Source: Sphingomonas paeninsulae
GTDB lineage: Bacteria > Pseudomonadota > Alphaproteobacteria > Sphingomonadales > Sphingomonadaceae
DNA: 64,000 nucleotides
Reading direction: 5' to 3'
Assembly: GCF_003660165.1 (NCBI RefSeq)
Contig: NZ_CP032827.1
Coordinates: forward strand, 1-64,000
The notes beneath the pieces were generated by a model. It was not told where the DNA came from and made no database searches. It was given only the letters and a program-made list of their open reading frames with translations. Positions 38,615 through 47,476 of this stretch are shown here, piece by piece. Made by a program: the position numbers and the translations under genes. Each line of letters opens with the position of its first letter. The first letter of the stretch is position 1.

Positions 38615-39084
38615 TCGCCCGCACGTCAGGGACGTGCGCGCTCGGGCGTGTGGCGCTATCCTTCGCAGCCCTCGCGATGCTAGCAGGCGGCGCATCCACA
38701 GCGCAGGCGCAAGTGCGCGGCGCCGACACCGCGATCGTGATGCCTGAACAGACGAACGTGCCAATGCCGCCGCCGGTGCTGAGCGTCAGCGTAACCGGCG
38801 CGTCGGACTACATCTTTCGGGGCGTGAGCCAGACGGAAAACGGTCCCGCCGTCTTCGCGGGTGCCAAGATCAACTACGATCATTTCTACGTCGCTGCAGG
38901 CGGAGAGAATGTCGATTTTCGGAACGGCATCGACGTCGAATATGACCTGTCCGCCGGATGGGCCTCATCGCTGGCCGGTTTCGACGTCGATGTCGGGGCG
39001 ATCCGCTACGGCTACATCGGCGCGCACGACTTCGGCAGGCTCTACCGCAGCCATCTGGTCGCCTCGGCAAAGCTCGGATTCTGA
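38611..39084 (+). CDS. TorF-family putative porin, short form
   Basis: 157 residues. Sec signal peptide ending ASTAQAQ, a Pro-rich spacer, then the TorF/CHP02001 pattern: SVSVTGASDYIFRGVSQTENGPAVFAGAKINYDHFYVAAGGENVDF, and VEYDLSAGW. Family members are usually 200-250 residues, so this copy seems to lack the later beta-strands and ends VASAKLGF, although the final Phe is a proper outer-membrane signature. Its ATG overlaps the pntB stop. It may be a short natural form or the result of an internal deletion. Confidence 0.68.
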   Translation: MIARTSGTCALGRVALSFAALAMLAGGASTAQAQVRGADTAIVMPEQTNVPMPPPVLSVSVTGASDYIFRGVSQTENGPAVFAGAKINYDHFYVAAGGENVDFRNGIDVEYDLSAGWASSLAGFDVDVGAIRYGYIGAHDFGRLYRSHLVASAKLGF

Positions 39085-39124
39085 GCCTCATCCGCACAAT
39101 CGTCCCCCAACTAAGGAACGCGTC

Positions 39125-40222
39125 ATGATTCCCAAGACAATGCACGCCGCTGTCGTCACCGCTTTCGGCAAACCGCTGGAACTGCAGGAATGCGCCGTCC
39201 ACCTGCCCGGGCCCGGCCAGATCCTCGTCAAGACCGAGGCCTGCGGGGTCTGCCACACCGACCTTCATGCGGCGAAGGGTGACTGGCCGCTCAAACCAAC
39301 ACCGCCGTTTATTCCGGGGCACGAGGCGATCGGCATCGTCGTTGCGCTCGGCGCCGGGGTCACGATCGTAAAAGAAGGCGATCGGGTCGGCGTGCCATGG
39401 CTCTATTCCGCGTGCGGTCACTGCGAATATTGCCTGTCGGCATGGGAGACCGTGTGTGCCGAAGCAAAATTCGGCGGTTATACCCAGAATGGCGGCTTTG
39501 CCGAGTATGTGCTCGCTGACCCCAATTACGTCGCACATATCCCCAAGGAATTAAACCCGGCCGAGGCGGCCCCGCTGATCTGCGCCGGGATCACGACCTA
39601 CAAGGGCATCAAGGAAACCGAAGCCCGCCCGGGCGAATGGATCGCCATTTCCGGGTGCGGCGGCCTTGGCCATCTCGCGATCCAATATGCAAAGGTGATG
39701 GGCCTGCACGTCTGCGCGGTCGACATCGATGACGGGAAGCTCGCCCATGCGACGCGGCTCGGCGCCGATATGGTCATCAACGCCCGGGCGCAGAACCCAG
39801 GCGAGGTCCTCAAGAAGGCGATCGGCGGCGGCGCGCACGGGGTGCTGATTACGGCGCCATCGTTGCCGGCGTTCAAGCAGGGGATCGAGATGACACGCAA
39901 GCGGGGCACTTGCGCGCTCGTCGGTCTTCCGCCGGGCGAATTCCCAACGCCGTTGTTCGATATCGTTGCGAATTGCATCACCATCCGCGGGTCGTTCGTC
40001 GGTACCCGGATAGACATGGCCGAGTGCCTGCAATTTGCGGCCGAAGGCAAGGTCAAGGCAGATATCGAACTGCAGCCGCTCGCATCGATCAACACGATCT
40101 TCGAGCGGCTCGAGCATGGCGACGTGCCGTCTCGCGTCGTGCTCGATTTCACCGACACGAAAAGCGACAAAATTGCCGATGAAGCCAGGGCGGCGAAGCC
40201 AGCCGTCCCTGTCCACGCCTGA
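39125..40222 (+). CDS. adhP: Zinc-dependent alcohol dehydrogenase, AdhP type
   Basis: 365 residues. Catalytic zinc ligands in ACGVCHTDLHAAKGDWP and IPGHEAIGIV, structural zinc Cys in SACGHCEYCLSAWETVC, cofactor loop AISGCGGLGHLAIQYAKVMG. GYTQNGGFAEY and LICAGITTYKGIKE are typical of the AdhP/ethanol-active group (acetaldehyde to ethanol, NADH). A C-terminal extension of about 25 residues (TKSDKIADEARAAKPAVPV) is unusual. Follows the porin-like gene by 40 nt and is probably in the same operon from site 15. Confidence 0.92.
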   Translation: MIPKTMHAAVVTAFGKPLELQECAVHLPGPGQILVKTEACGVCHTDLHAAKGDWPLKPTPPFIPGHEAIGIVVALGAGVTIVKEGDRVGVPWLYSACGHCEYCLSAWETVCAEAKFGGYTQNGGFAEYVLADPNYVAHIPKELNPAEAAPLICAGITTYKGIKETEARPGEWIAISGCGGLGHLAIQYAKVMGLHVCAVDIDDGKLAHATRLGADMVINARAQNPGEVLKKAIGGGAHGVLITAPSLPAFKQGIEMTRKRGTCALVGLPPGEFPTPLFDIVANCITIRGSFVGTRIDMAECLQFAAEGKVKADIELQPLASINTIFERLEHGDVPSRVVLDFTDTKSDKIADEARAAKPAVPVHA

Positions 40223-40336
40223 TCCCATGCATCCCAGTCGGCCGCAATGCGCGCCCGAGTGGGTCGTATCGGCATGTTGCCTGACGGCCGCGCCGACTGT
40301 GATTCACACAATGGCCAACAGGCCCGGAGATGAGCT

Positions 40337-41485
40337 GTGTCCCGAACGTATCAGCACCGTAAACCCGATGCGCTATTTGAACCTGCCGAGGTTGGTGCCC
40401 TTCGCCTGGCCAATCGCATCGTAATGGCGCCGTTGACCCGCAACCGCGCTGGCCCAGGCCTTGTGCCCAGCCCGTTCGCCGCCGAATATTATAGTCAGCG
40501 CGCATCCGCAGGCCTGATCATCGCCGAAGCGACACAGATCTCTGCGCAGGCGCAAGGCTATTCCGGCACTCCGGGCTGTTACACCGACGCGCAGGTCGCC
40601 GGCTGGCGAACGGTAACCGATGCGGTCCACGCCAAAGGCGGCAAGATCGTCGTACAGCTCTGGCATACCGGGCGGGTTTCGCACACGAGCTTTCAGAAGG
40701 ATGGCCAGGCACCCGTTGGTCCCTCCGCGATCCGGGCCAACACCAAGACGTTTGTAGCTGGGCAGGGCTTTGTCGACTGCTCGATGCCCCGCGCCCTCGA
40801 ACTGGCGGAACTCCCTGGCATCGTGGAAGACTTCCGATATGCATCGACACGAGCGCTCGAAGCAGGCTTCGATGGTGTCGAGTTGCACGGTGCTCACGGC
40901 TATCTGCTCGACGCCTTCCTGCGCGATGGTACGAACCACAGGACGGACGCCTATGGCGGATCAATTGAACGCCGGTCGCGACTCCTTCTTGAGGTGACCG
41001 AGGCTTGTGCGAACGCAATCGGCGCAGACCGGCTTGGTATTCGGATCTCACCGGTCTCGACGGCAGGGGACTCTCATGACAGCGACCCCCAGCCGCTGTT
41101 TGAACATGTCGTCGATCGGCTCAACCCCCTTGGTCTGGCCTATGTGCATGTGGTCGAAGGAGAAACCGGTGGGGCGAGAGACAGCCTCCCATTTGATTAT
41201 GCTGCGCTGCGCGATCGCTTCAAAGGCGTTTGGATGGTCAACAATGGCTATGACCGCCAGATGGCGAGCGACGCCGTTGCCAGCGGCTGCGTGGATCTGG
41301 TTTCTTTCGGCCGGCTGTTGCTCGCCAATCCGGATCTGGTGGAGCGTTTCAGAAAAGGCGCAGCGCTCAATCCGCTGATGGAAGCCGCAACTTTTTATGG
41401 CGGCGGTGCCCATGGATACACCGACTATCCGACACTCGATCAGCTTCAAAAGCCAAGCGAGCCCGCGCCAAGTCCGGTTACGTGA
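40337..41485 (+). CDS. Old yellow enzyme family alkene reductase
   Basis: 382 residues from a GTG start at 40337. FMN-dependent TIM barrel that reduces activated C=C bonds or nitro groups with NAD(P)H. Signatures: LFEPAEVGALRLANRIVMAPLTRNRA, EATQISAQAQGY, QLWHTGRVSH, ELHGAHGYLLDAFLRDGTNHRTDAYGGS (His pair that binds the substrate oxygen), and DLVSFGRLLLANPDLVERF. Likely handles electrophiles. No box directly upstream, so it is probably the last gene of the run from site 15. Confidence 0.92.
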   Translation: MSRTYQHRKPDALFEPAEVGALRLANRIVMAPLTRNRAGPGLVPSPFAAEYYSQRASAGLIIAEATQISAQAQGYSGTPGCYTDAQVAGWRTVTDAVHAKGGKIVVQLWHTGRVSHTSFQKDGQAPVGPSAIRANTKTFVAGQGFVDCSMPRALELAELPGIVEDFRYASTRALEAGFDGVELHGAHGYLLDAFLRDGTNHRTDAYGGSIERRSRLLLEVTEACANAIGADRLGIRISPVSTAGDSHDSDPQPLFEHVVDRLNPLGLAYVHVVEGETGGARDSLPFDYAALRDRFKGVWMVNNGYDRQMASDAVASGCVDLVSFGRLLLANPDLVERFRKGAALNPLMEAATFYGGGAHGYTDYPTLDQLQKPSEPAPSPVT

Positions 41486-41634
41486 ATCTGACCGGCAACA
41501 GCCGGTGTGACAGGGCAAGTCCTTTGGACCGCGGCACGGCCGTCCTGATTACACGCTCCAGTGACGGGTGGAGACGCGGGCAGCGTTGATCTTGGAGCTG
41601 GTCAGCCCGTCTAACGCTTTGCCGACGCGCGTTG

Positions 41635-41653
41635 TGAGTAGATTCCGGCCCTG
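41635..41653 (+). promoter_or_regulatory. FixJ-type box, site 16
   Basis: Core TGAGTAGATTCCG followed by GCCCTG, 70 nt before the second PRC-barrel gene. Confidence 0.84.
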
Positions 41654-41717
41654 CACACGCCGGATCGCGCCGGATTATGATCTCGGCTCGCTGTCCTTAA
41701 ATCGTGAGAGACCTGCT

Positions 41718-42491
41718 ATGTTGAGACATACTTCGAAGATCAGTGGTTACACCGTTGGCGCAAGTGACGGTCAAATTGGCTCGGTCACCGACTTACTGTT
41801 TGACGAGGTTTCCTGGCGGGTTCGCTGGCTGGTCATCGACACCGGAACCTTCCTGTCGGGCCGTAAGGTGCTGCTTCCGCCGTCGGCACTCAGCCATGTC
41901 AATCACATCGGCCATCAACTGGCAGTCAACTTGACCAAGCAGCAGGTGAAGGACAGTCCCGACGTCCAGTCCGACGAGCCGGTCTCGGGTCAGATGGAAA
42001 CCGATCTCTACGATTATTATGGCTGGAGCCCTTATTGGTACACTGGCTTCTACATGGGCGGCTCCGGCTGCGCTGGAGGTCCTTTCGCCCCCAACATCCC
42101 TGGATCTCGTTCAAATGAGCGCGGCACAGGAGATGCAGATCGCGCGCGCGGCGATAGGCACCTGCGCAGCGTCAAAGAGGTGACTGGCTACCACATCCAT
42201 GCACGTGATGGTGAGATCGGGCACGTTGCCGACTTTCTGCTCGAGGACGGGGACTGGAGCGTCCGCTACTTGGTCGTGGACACGCGCAACTGGTGGCCCG
42301 GAAAGAAGGTTCTGATCTCGCCGCGCTCCATTCAATCGACGAGCTGGTCGGACCGAATGGTGAACCTCGATGTTGACCGCGAGACGGTCAAACACAGTCC
42401 CGCGTATGACGGATCAGAGGCCATCGACCGCGCTTACGAGTATCAGTACCACGGCTATTATGATGGCCGACGGGTCCCTGAGCCGGTCTGA
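41718..42491 (+). CDS. Two-domain PRC-barrel protein, paralogue
   Basis: 257 residues, same architecture as the gene at 19808: first PRC barrel (SGYTVGASDGQIGSVTDLLFDE, WRVRWLVIDTGTFLSGRKVLL), central TDLYDYYGWSPYWYTG followed by a Gly-rich linker, second barrel (VTGYHIHARDGEIGHVADFLLED, WSVRYLVVDTRNWWPGKKVLI). Both copies keep the YYGWSP motif in the linker, which may be a binding element. No signal peptide. Function unknown; its own box upstream suggests low-oxygen induction. Confidence 0.88.
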   Translation: MLRHTSKISGYTVGASDGQIGSVTDLLFDEVSWRVRWLVIDTGTFLSGRKVLLPPSALSHVNHIGHQLAVNLTKQQVKDSPDVQSDEPVSGQMETDLYDYYGWSPYWYTGFYMGGSGCAGGPFAPNIPGSRSNERGTGDADRARGDRHLRSVKEVTGYHIHARDGEIGHVADFLLEDGDWSVRYLVVDTRNWWPGKKVLISPRSIQSTSWSDRMVNLDVDRETVKHSPAYDGSEAIDRAYEYQYHGYYDGRRVPEPV

Positions 42492-42795
42492 TATCATTCG
42501 GCGGAATTCGTACGGTTGGATGCATGGTCGGCTTACCGCGCTCGACCTCGAGCGTGACGATCGTAGCCATTCCTGAAACGTTGCGGCCCGGCCACGATTG
42601 GCCGCGCGGCTCCCTCCGAAAGAGCCGCGGCACGACCGCAAGACCACGCCAAGCCACGCTAGCGGTTGAGGAAGCAAAGAAGAGCGGTGCTCGCCACCGT
42701 AACGCGACGGGCCGTAGCGCGAGAACCATATCGTTAGCACGGCCGACGCCTGGGATACTCACGAACGGGTCCGCTTCAGCTCCAAGGAAATCGAC
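42492..42795. other. Intergenic region, no gene or box seen
   Basis: 304 nt between the PRC-barrel gene and the flavoprotein gene. Open frames here look like shadows. No 19-nt element and no clear hairpin with a T run was noticed. Confidence 0.45.
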
Positions 42796-43470
42796 ATGAC
42801 GCTCCTGATTTCGTCAACAACCCAAGTGGGACGCCATGTCGTTGTGCTTTGCCACTCCGATCCCGATAGTTTCAATCGATCGATCGCGGATACCTATTGC
42901 GCCGCGGTCAGCGCGGCAGGCCAGGACGTCATTTTTCGCGACCTCTATGCGATGGGTTTCGACCCGGTGCTAAAGGCGTCCGAACGACCAACGATTCCTG
43001 GCTTCCAGCGTTCTGCCGATGTCGAACGAGAGCTCGCGATGCTCAGCGGCAGTGATATTTTCGTACTGATCTACCCGGTCTGGTTTGGCTCGCCGCCAGC
43101 GATGATGAAGGGCTATGTCGAAAGGGTTCTAGGCGCCGGCGTCGACCCGGAGGCGATACAACGACACGACGTCAGTGACCTGCTCGGGGGGAAAAGGCTG
43201 CTCAGTTTTACAACATCTGCAGCAACGACAATTTGGCTCGACGAGCAGGGCGAGGTGCAAGCGCTTCGCGATGTGTTTGACCGCTACCTTGTGGCTGGCT
43301 TTGGCATGCATTCCCAGAAGCACATGCATCTAGGGCATATCACGTCGCAATTGACCGATCGGTTCGCCCATCAAGACTTTTACGAAGTCGAGGAAGAGGC
43401 GAAACGGATTTGCGAAGAGCTCGCTCTGGCGCTTGCTGGCGACACGAATAATCGCCGAGAGGCGAGCTGA
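42796..43470 (+). CDS. Flavodoxin-like NAD(P)H:quinone oxidoreductase
   Basis: 224 residues. The flavodoxin-like fold of the NQO1/MdaB group: VVLCHSDPDSFNRSIADTY (FMN/FAD phosphate loop), VIFRDLYAMGFDPVL, DIFVLIYPVWFGSPPAMMKGYVERVLGAG (aromatic flavin-binding loop), and LLSFTTSAAT. Reduces quinones by two electrons with NAD(P)H. Cytosolic. It has no box of its own; the nearest is site 16, before the PRC-barrel gene. Confidence 0.88.
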   Translation: MTLLISSTTQVGRHVVVLCHSDPDSFNRSIADTYCAAVSAAGQDVIFRDLYAMGFDPVLKASERPTIPGFQRSADVERELAMLSGSDIFVLIYPVWFGSPPAMMKGYVERVLGAGVDPEAIQRHDVSDLLGGKRLLSFTTSAATTIWLDEQGEVQALRDVFDRYLVAGFGMHSQKHMHLGHITSQLTDRFAHQDFYEVEEEAKRICEELALALAGDTNNRREAS

Positions 43471-43633
43471 CAAAGCGGGTTGATACTGGATGGGCGACAA
43501 ACTGTTAATTTGCCGGCGGTGTATCGGTCACAAAAGTGAAGGCACTTTGTGCATAAACGCTTGCCAAAAAAAACGACGACAACCTTCGAATGCGCGGCGT
43601 GACGACAACAGCTACGGGCTGGTGAAGCGAGGC

Positions 43634-43942
43634 TTACAATGAGCAAGAGCTGCATTGACAACCCGAGCTTGCCACCGACGAAGTCAGGAACGTCTTGATA
43701 TCCTGCTTGAGCGCCGCATGATCGAGGCCCTCAAACGCCGCCGCATATCCGAAATCGTCGCCCAGCGGATTGGCTTGCGGACCGTTCGAATGAAGTTGTT
43801 CGACCTTGAGCCGGTTCGGATACCAGTCTGACAAGGTCGGCGGAGTGCCGAGCGTGCCGCCAATGCGGTCGCCGCCAAACGGGCATTTGCCTGCCATCTG
43901 GAAGCTCGCGGTGTTGGTCTTATAGGTTTTGATATCGAGCAT
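43634..43942 (-). pseudogene. Catalase-peroxidase KatG, N-terminal remnant
   Basis: 102 residues. [52 protein letters not shown] and the adjoining residues match the N-terminal portion of KatG before the haem domain. The protein then ends in an unrelated Ser/Cys-rich tail, so more than 85% of the gene, including both active-site segments, is gone. No downstream part is present nearby. Non-functional remnant. Confidence 0.78.
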
Positions 43943-44120
43943 GATGCTATCCTTTCAAGCTGAAGTCCGCGGCGGCTGCGCGAACTCGGGAGGCTGGTGT
44001 CTTGGACAGGCATGCCGTTGCCGGCTGCGAACGAACGGCCAAAGACGGAATGCCGACCGCGCAAGGCACAGACGTGCCCGCATCGCCGCGACATCGCGTC
44101 GCGGTTCGGCGGTATCCGCA

Positions 44121-45692
44121 CTATCGGTGGAGCGTCCGGATCGCATCGACGATCACCTTGGGACTGTGCAGCCCCTTATAGACCGGCGGCGGCGCCTTAT
44201 CGAGCTTGAGCAGCGTGTAGACCGCGGTCATCGCGCAGCGGATCGAATATTCCACCGTGAAGACCACGTCGTCGGGCTGCTCGGCATATTGGCCGAGAAA
44301 GGCTAGGTTGGTCGATCCGATCGGCACCACTAGAGGCCGGTCGCCCATTTTGCGCTTCATGAACTGGCTGGTGATGTAGGGCATCGCGCAGGGGATGCAG
44401 TTTGAGGCAGCGAGGACCGCCGCGCTGTCGGGCGCGCTGAAACGCAGATGGCCCAGCACTTCCTCCAGGATCTCCGCGCCCGTGCAGTCGACCAGCTTCT
44501 TCTTGACGTAGTCGCCGGGGCGATCGTGGAACAGGCCGTAACCCCACCAAACCGCGATACCTTCGGGTTGATCGGGGAAGAACGGCTGATGATAGATCGA
44601 TAAAGTCAGCAGCCAGGCCGATTGCTTGAAGGTGATCAGCCCACCTGTCCCGGCCGCGCTGCCGCTGAAGCGCTCCATCAACTGCAGGAACAACGGGTCT
44701 TTCACCGTGACGGTAAAGGAGATCCACGAACTCTCTTGAACATTCCCGTTAAAGGCAGCCGGGTTACCGAGGGCAGGGCGACCTTGCGCGAGCTTTTCCC
44801 ACAGGTTCCACGCGCCCGAATGGTTGGTCGCATCGAGGCCGGGGGCCTCGGTCATCGACCCGAATGCCTTGTCCGCGGTCATCGACCCGTTGGTGACGAA
44901 CACCAGGTCGCTAGGCGCGACCGGGATCGCGGCCGGGCCATCAGCGGTCAGCGTCGATATGCTGGTGACGGTCAGCGCGTCGTTGCCCGCGGCGAACCCC
45001 AGATCCTCGACACGGACGCCGTGCCGGAACTGGACACCCCGGTCCCTTAACCAGGTGACGATCGGCACGATTATGCTGTCATACTGATTGTAGACAGTGC
45101 GATAGATGTCGTGCTGAACGTCGATTGTCGAGAAATGGTGGACGAACCGACGCAAATAGCGGCGGAACTCGATCGCGCTGTGCCACGGTTCGAACGCGAA
45201 CAGCGTGCACCATTCCATCCAGAAATTGGTCTCGAAGAAATGCGGCTCGAAGCAGTCGGTGATGCGCTTGTCGTCGAGCAGGCTTTCAGGCTCGCCGATC
45301 AGCGCGATCAGGTCGATCCGGTCGCGCTCGGTAAATCCCATGGTGTGTGCGTCGGGCACGCTACCGTCCAGATTGACCAGCCTGACCTTGTTATCCCACG
45401 GCCACATCTTCGCGGCCCGGTTCGTTTCTGCGGTCACGGAAATTGTCGGGTCCGTCGCCGAGGGTATGCCGTCGAGCAGATCGAAGGTGCATTGATACAT
45501 CGCCTCGAACATGCGGCTGCCGCTCATGAAATAGCCGTCCTCCGCCGAGCCATGCGCATCGAAGGCGCCCCCGGTCTGGTGGCTTTCCTCGAGGATCGTG
45601 ATGTCCTTGCCCGCAACGTCGCCATCGCGCAGCAGGATGACCGCTCCCGCGAGCGAGGCGATTCCGCTGCCGATGAATGTGTAGCTGCTCAT
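44121..45692 (-). CDS. ohyA: Oleate hydratase
   Basis: 523 residues. FAD-dependent enzyme that adds water to the cis double bond of oleic acid to give 10-hydroxystearate. N-terminal FAD loop IGSGIASLAGAVILLRDG, then LEESHQTGGAFDAHGS, GYFMSGSRMFEAMYQCTFDLL and the C-terminal block NCIPCAMPYITSQFMKRK, PIGSTNLAFLGQYAEQPDDVVFTVEYSIR. Complete, uninterrupted frame. Membrane-associated in characterised relatives. Preceded by a box at 45750, suggesting a role in lipid change or fatty-acid detoxification under low oxygen. A C-terminal remnant of a second copy lies at 61928. Confidence 0.95.
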   Translation of the reverse strand: MSSYTFIGSGIASLAGAVILLRDGDVAGKDITILEESHQTGGAFDAHGSAEDGYFMSGSRMFEAMYQCTFDLLDGIPSATDPTISVTAETNRAAKMWPWDNKVRLVNLDGSVPDAHTMGFTERDRIDLIALIGEPESLLDDKRITDCFEPHFFETNFWMEWCTLFAFEPWHSAIEFRRYLRRFVHHFSTIDVQHDIYRTVYNQYDSIIVPIVTWLRDRGVQFRHGVRVEDLGFAAGNDALTVTSISTLTADGPAAIPVAPSDLVFVTNGSMTADKAFGSMTEAPGLDATNHSGAWNLWEKLAQGRPALGNPAAFNGNVQESSWISFTVTVKDPLFLQLMERFSGSAAGTGGLITFKQSAWLLTLSIYHQPFFPDQPEGIAVWWGYGLFHDRPGDYVKKKLVDCTGAEILEEVLGHLRFSAPDSAAVLAASNCIPCAMPYITSQFMKRKMGDRPLVVPIGSTNLAFLGQYAEQPDDVVFTVEYSIRCAMTAVYTLLKLDKAPPPVYKGLHSPKVIVDAIRTLHR

Positions 45693-45749
45693 GCGATGAC
45701 GATCCTTTGCCCAAAGGACTCCGCGGTAGCGCCGATCTTGCGGAGCGCG

Positions 45750-45768
45750 CAGCGTCGGAAATTACTCA
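45750..45768 (-). promoter_or_regulatory. FixJ-type box, site 17 (one mismatch)
   Basis: Minus-strand core TGAGTAATTTCCG, one mismatch, followed by ACGCTG. It points to ohyA, 64 nt from the start. Confidence 0.75.
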
Positions 45769-45812
45769 CGACCCGCACCTCGGCTATTATCGTGGCAACG
45801 ACCCGTCGAACG

Positions 45813-46784
45813 CTAAAACGCCAAGGCAATCGCTATTTGGGGCGCAACGTAGGACGGTGTGTTTAGGCCCGCGACGGACACCTCGACCCCCGCGATGAGC
45901 CCGGCGCGGGCCGACCAATTATATTCCAGCGCGGGAGCGAGAATTGTTCGGGATGCGCGCTGACCCGTGGTTCGTAGCGCTGTACCGCTGGAATCCACGC
46001 CCGTTAGGCGCGACCGGCCCATATCGCTACGAACCAGATCGAGCGCAATGACCCAGCGCTGGTCGAGCGCATAGCCGGCGGCCACACCAACCTGCACGGA
46101 CACACCGGGAGCGGCGTGACCAGCGAACCCGTCCGTCGTTCCATAAACACTCAGGTCGTAAACATCCGCCGACGCCAAGGCCTCGGTTACGGAGGCGAAA
46201 AGGCGGATCCGAACCGGGTGCCCCCCCTTGGTGTCGAACAGGGATTCGACAACGATGCCCTGCTTTGCCAGCATCGTGCCCGTGCCAAGGCCATCAAGCC
46301 CGGTCGTCAGATGATCGTATCGACCGATCGGCAGCACGACGCCGGCGCTTACGGTGATCGAGGGCGATCCGGTTCGGCCATTCTCGTCCTTCAGTCGATA
46401 TTCCAGCTCGAGCGGCAGATCCGCGATCCCGGAACCGCGCGGATCATGACCATCGGTCACGCGGACGAACGTCGGTAGCGCCTGAAAGCTCACCCGATTG
46501 GTGAGCGCATATTTGAATACCGTCACCGACTGCATCTGATGAACGCCGTCGCCGCCGGGATGGCGATGGCCCTGATTGTCATATTTTCCGGTATCGATCT
46601 TGTAGATGAGATAGGGTTCGATCGCGAGCGTCCCCGCCGTCGACAAGGCTGGCGACGATGCCTCGAGCGAGCCAGTGAACCATTGGTTTCGAACAGCGAT
46701 ATCAGCGTCCTGCGCCATTCCCGCGACCGGCAATCCCAGCGTACAAAGCGCGAGAAGCGTCTGCGCCGCGCGCCTGATCTTCAT
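45813..46784 (-). CDS. Outer-membrane beta-barrel protein (phenol-degradation MetA-like)
   Basis: 323 residues. Sec signal peptide MKIRRAAQTLLALCTLGLP with cleavage near GMAQDA. The mature part has alternating beta-strands (EPYLIYKIDTGKYD, LPLELEYRLKD, VSAGVVLPIGRYD, ILAPALEYNWSARAGLIAGV) and ends with Phe (IAIALAF), as outer-membrane barrels do. It resembles the transporter/MetA-pathway family. Start overlaps the stop of the MarC gene (46781-46784), so it is the last gene of the gad-like operon. Confidence 0.78.
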   Translation of the reverse strand: MKIRRAAQTLLALCTLGLPVAGMAQDADIAVRNQWFTGSLEASSPALSTAGTLAIEPYLIYKIDTGKYDNQGHRHPGGDGVHQMQSVTVFKYALTNRVSFQALPTFVRVTDGHDPRGSGIADLPLELEYRLKDENGRTGSPSITVSAGVVLPIGRYDHLTTGLDGLGTGTMLAKQGIVVESLFDTKGGHPVRIRLFASVTEALASADVYDLSVYGTTDGFAGHAAPGVSVQVGVAAGYALDQRWVIALDLVRSDMGRSRLTGVDSSGTALRTTGQRASRTILAPALEYNWSARAGLIAGVEVSVAGLNTPSYVAPQIAIALAF

Positions 46785-47476
46785 CGCGCAGAACCCGCTG
46801 CGCCAAGACCTGGGAACAGGACGACCAGCGCGCTCGCCATGCCGCCGACTGCGATCGCGACGACGAGCAGACCAAAGACTTTTTCAGTTATCAGCAGAGC
46901 CTTTTCTCCGATCACGCGCGTGATCGGAGCAGCAAGAAAATTGAGCGCGACGATGATCGACGCATTCGCGAGGATAGCGACCATCGCGGCGAGATAGACC
47001 GGCCGGTTGCCGCTCCCCCAGGCGATGATGACCGACAGCACCCCCGGTCCGGCATAGATCGGAAACCCCAACGGTAGGATTCCGACCGATGTGGGCGACG
47101 GCGCGACAGTCCTATCCGTCGCGACCGGCACGTGCGTGTTCGACGCGCGGTGGTGATGGCTGCGCACCGGCGTCGCTTCGGTTGGGGTCGGCGCATTCAG
47201 CATTTGCCATCCGATCACGCCGATCACCGCCATTCCCGCCACGCGCAGGGCGGCGACGCTGACCCCGAAGACGCCGAGCGCGGCATTACCGACAAACAGC
47301 GCGAGCATCCCCGCGACGACATAGGTCGCCGCCGCAATCAGCGCGGTGCGACGTTGGTCCCCGGGTGTCTGACTTGCGGTAGCCGCCACGAACAGCGGCA
47401 GGACTGCGATCGGTGCCGTGATCGCGAACAGGCCGATGATCATCCTCACCAGCGCAGTGGTGTCAATCGCACTCAC
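46781..47476 (-). CDS. MarC family integral membrane protein
   Basis: 231 residues with about six membrane spans: MIIGLFAITAPIAVLPLFVA, TYVVAGMLALFVGNAALGVFG, VAGMAVIGVIGWQML, then a hydrophilic loop with four His residues (SHHHRASNTHVP), LPLGFPIYAGPGVLSVII, AAMVAILANASIIVALNF, and FGLLVVAIAVGGMASALVVLF. MarC proteins are putative transporters of unknown substrate. Overlaps gadC at its start (ATGA) and the barrel protein at its stop, so it belongs to the acid-resistance-like operon. Confidence 0.87.
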   Translation of the reverse strand: MSAIDTTALVRMIIGLFAITAPIAVLPLFVAATASQTPGDQRRTALIAAATYVVAGMLALFVGNAALGVFGVSVAALRVAGMAVIGVIGWQMLNAPTPTEATPVRSHHHRASNTHVPVATDRTVAPSPTSVGILPLGFPIYAGPGVLSVIIAWGSGNRPVYLAAMVAILANASIIVALNFLAAPITRVIGEKALLITEKVFGLLVVAIAVGGMASALVVLFPGLGAAGSAR

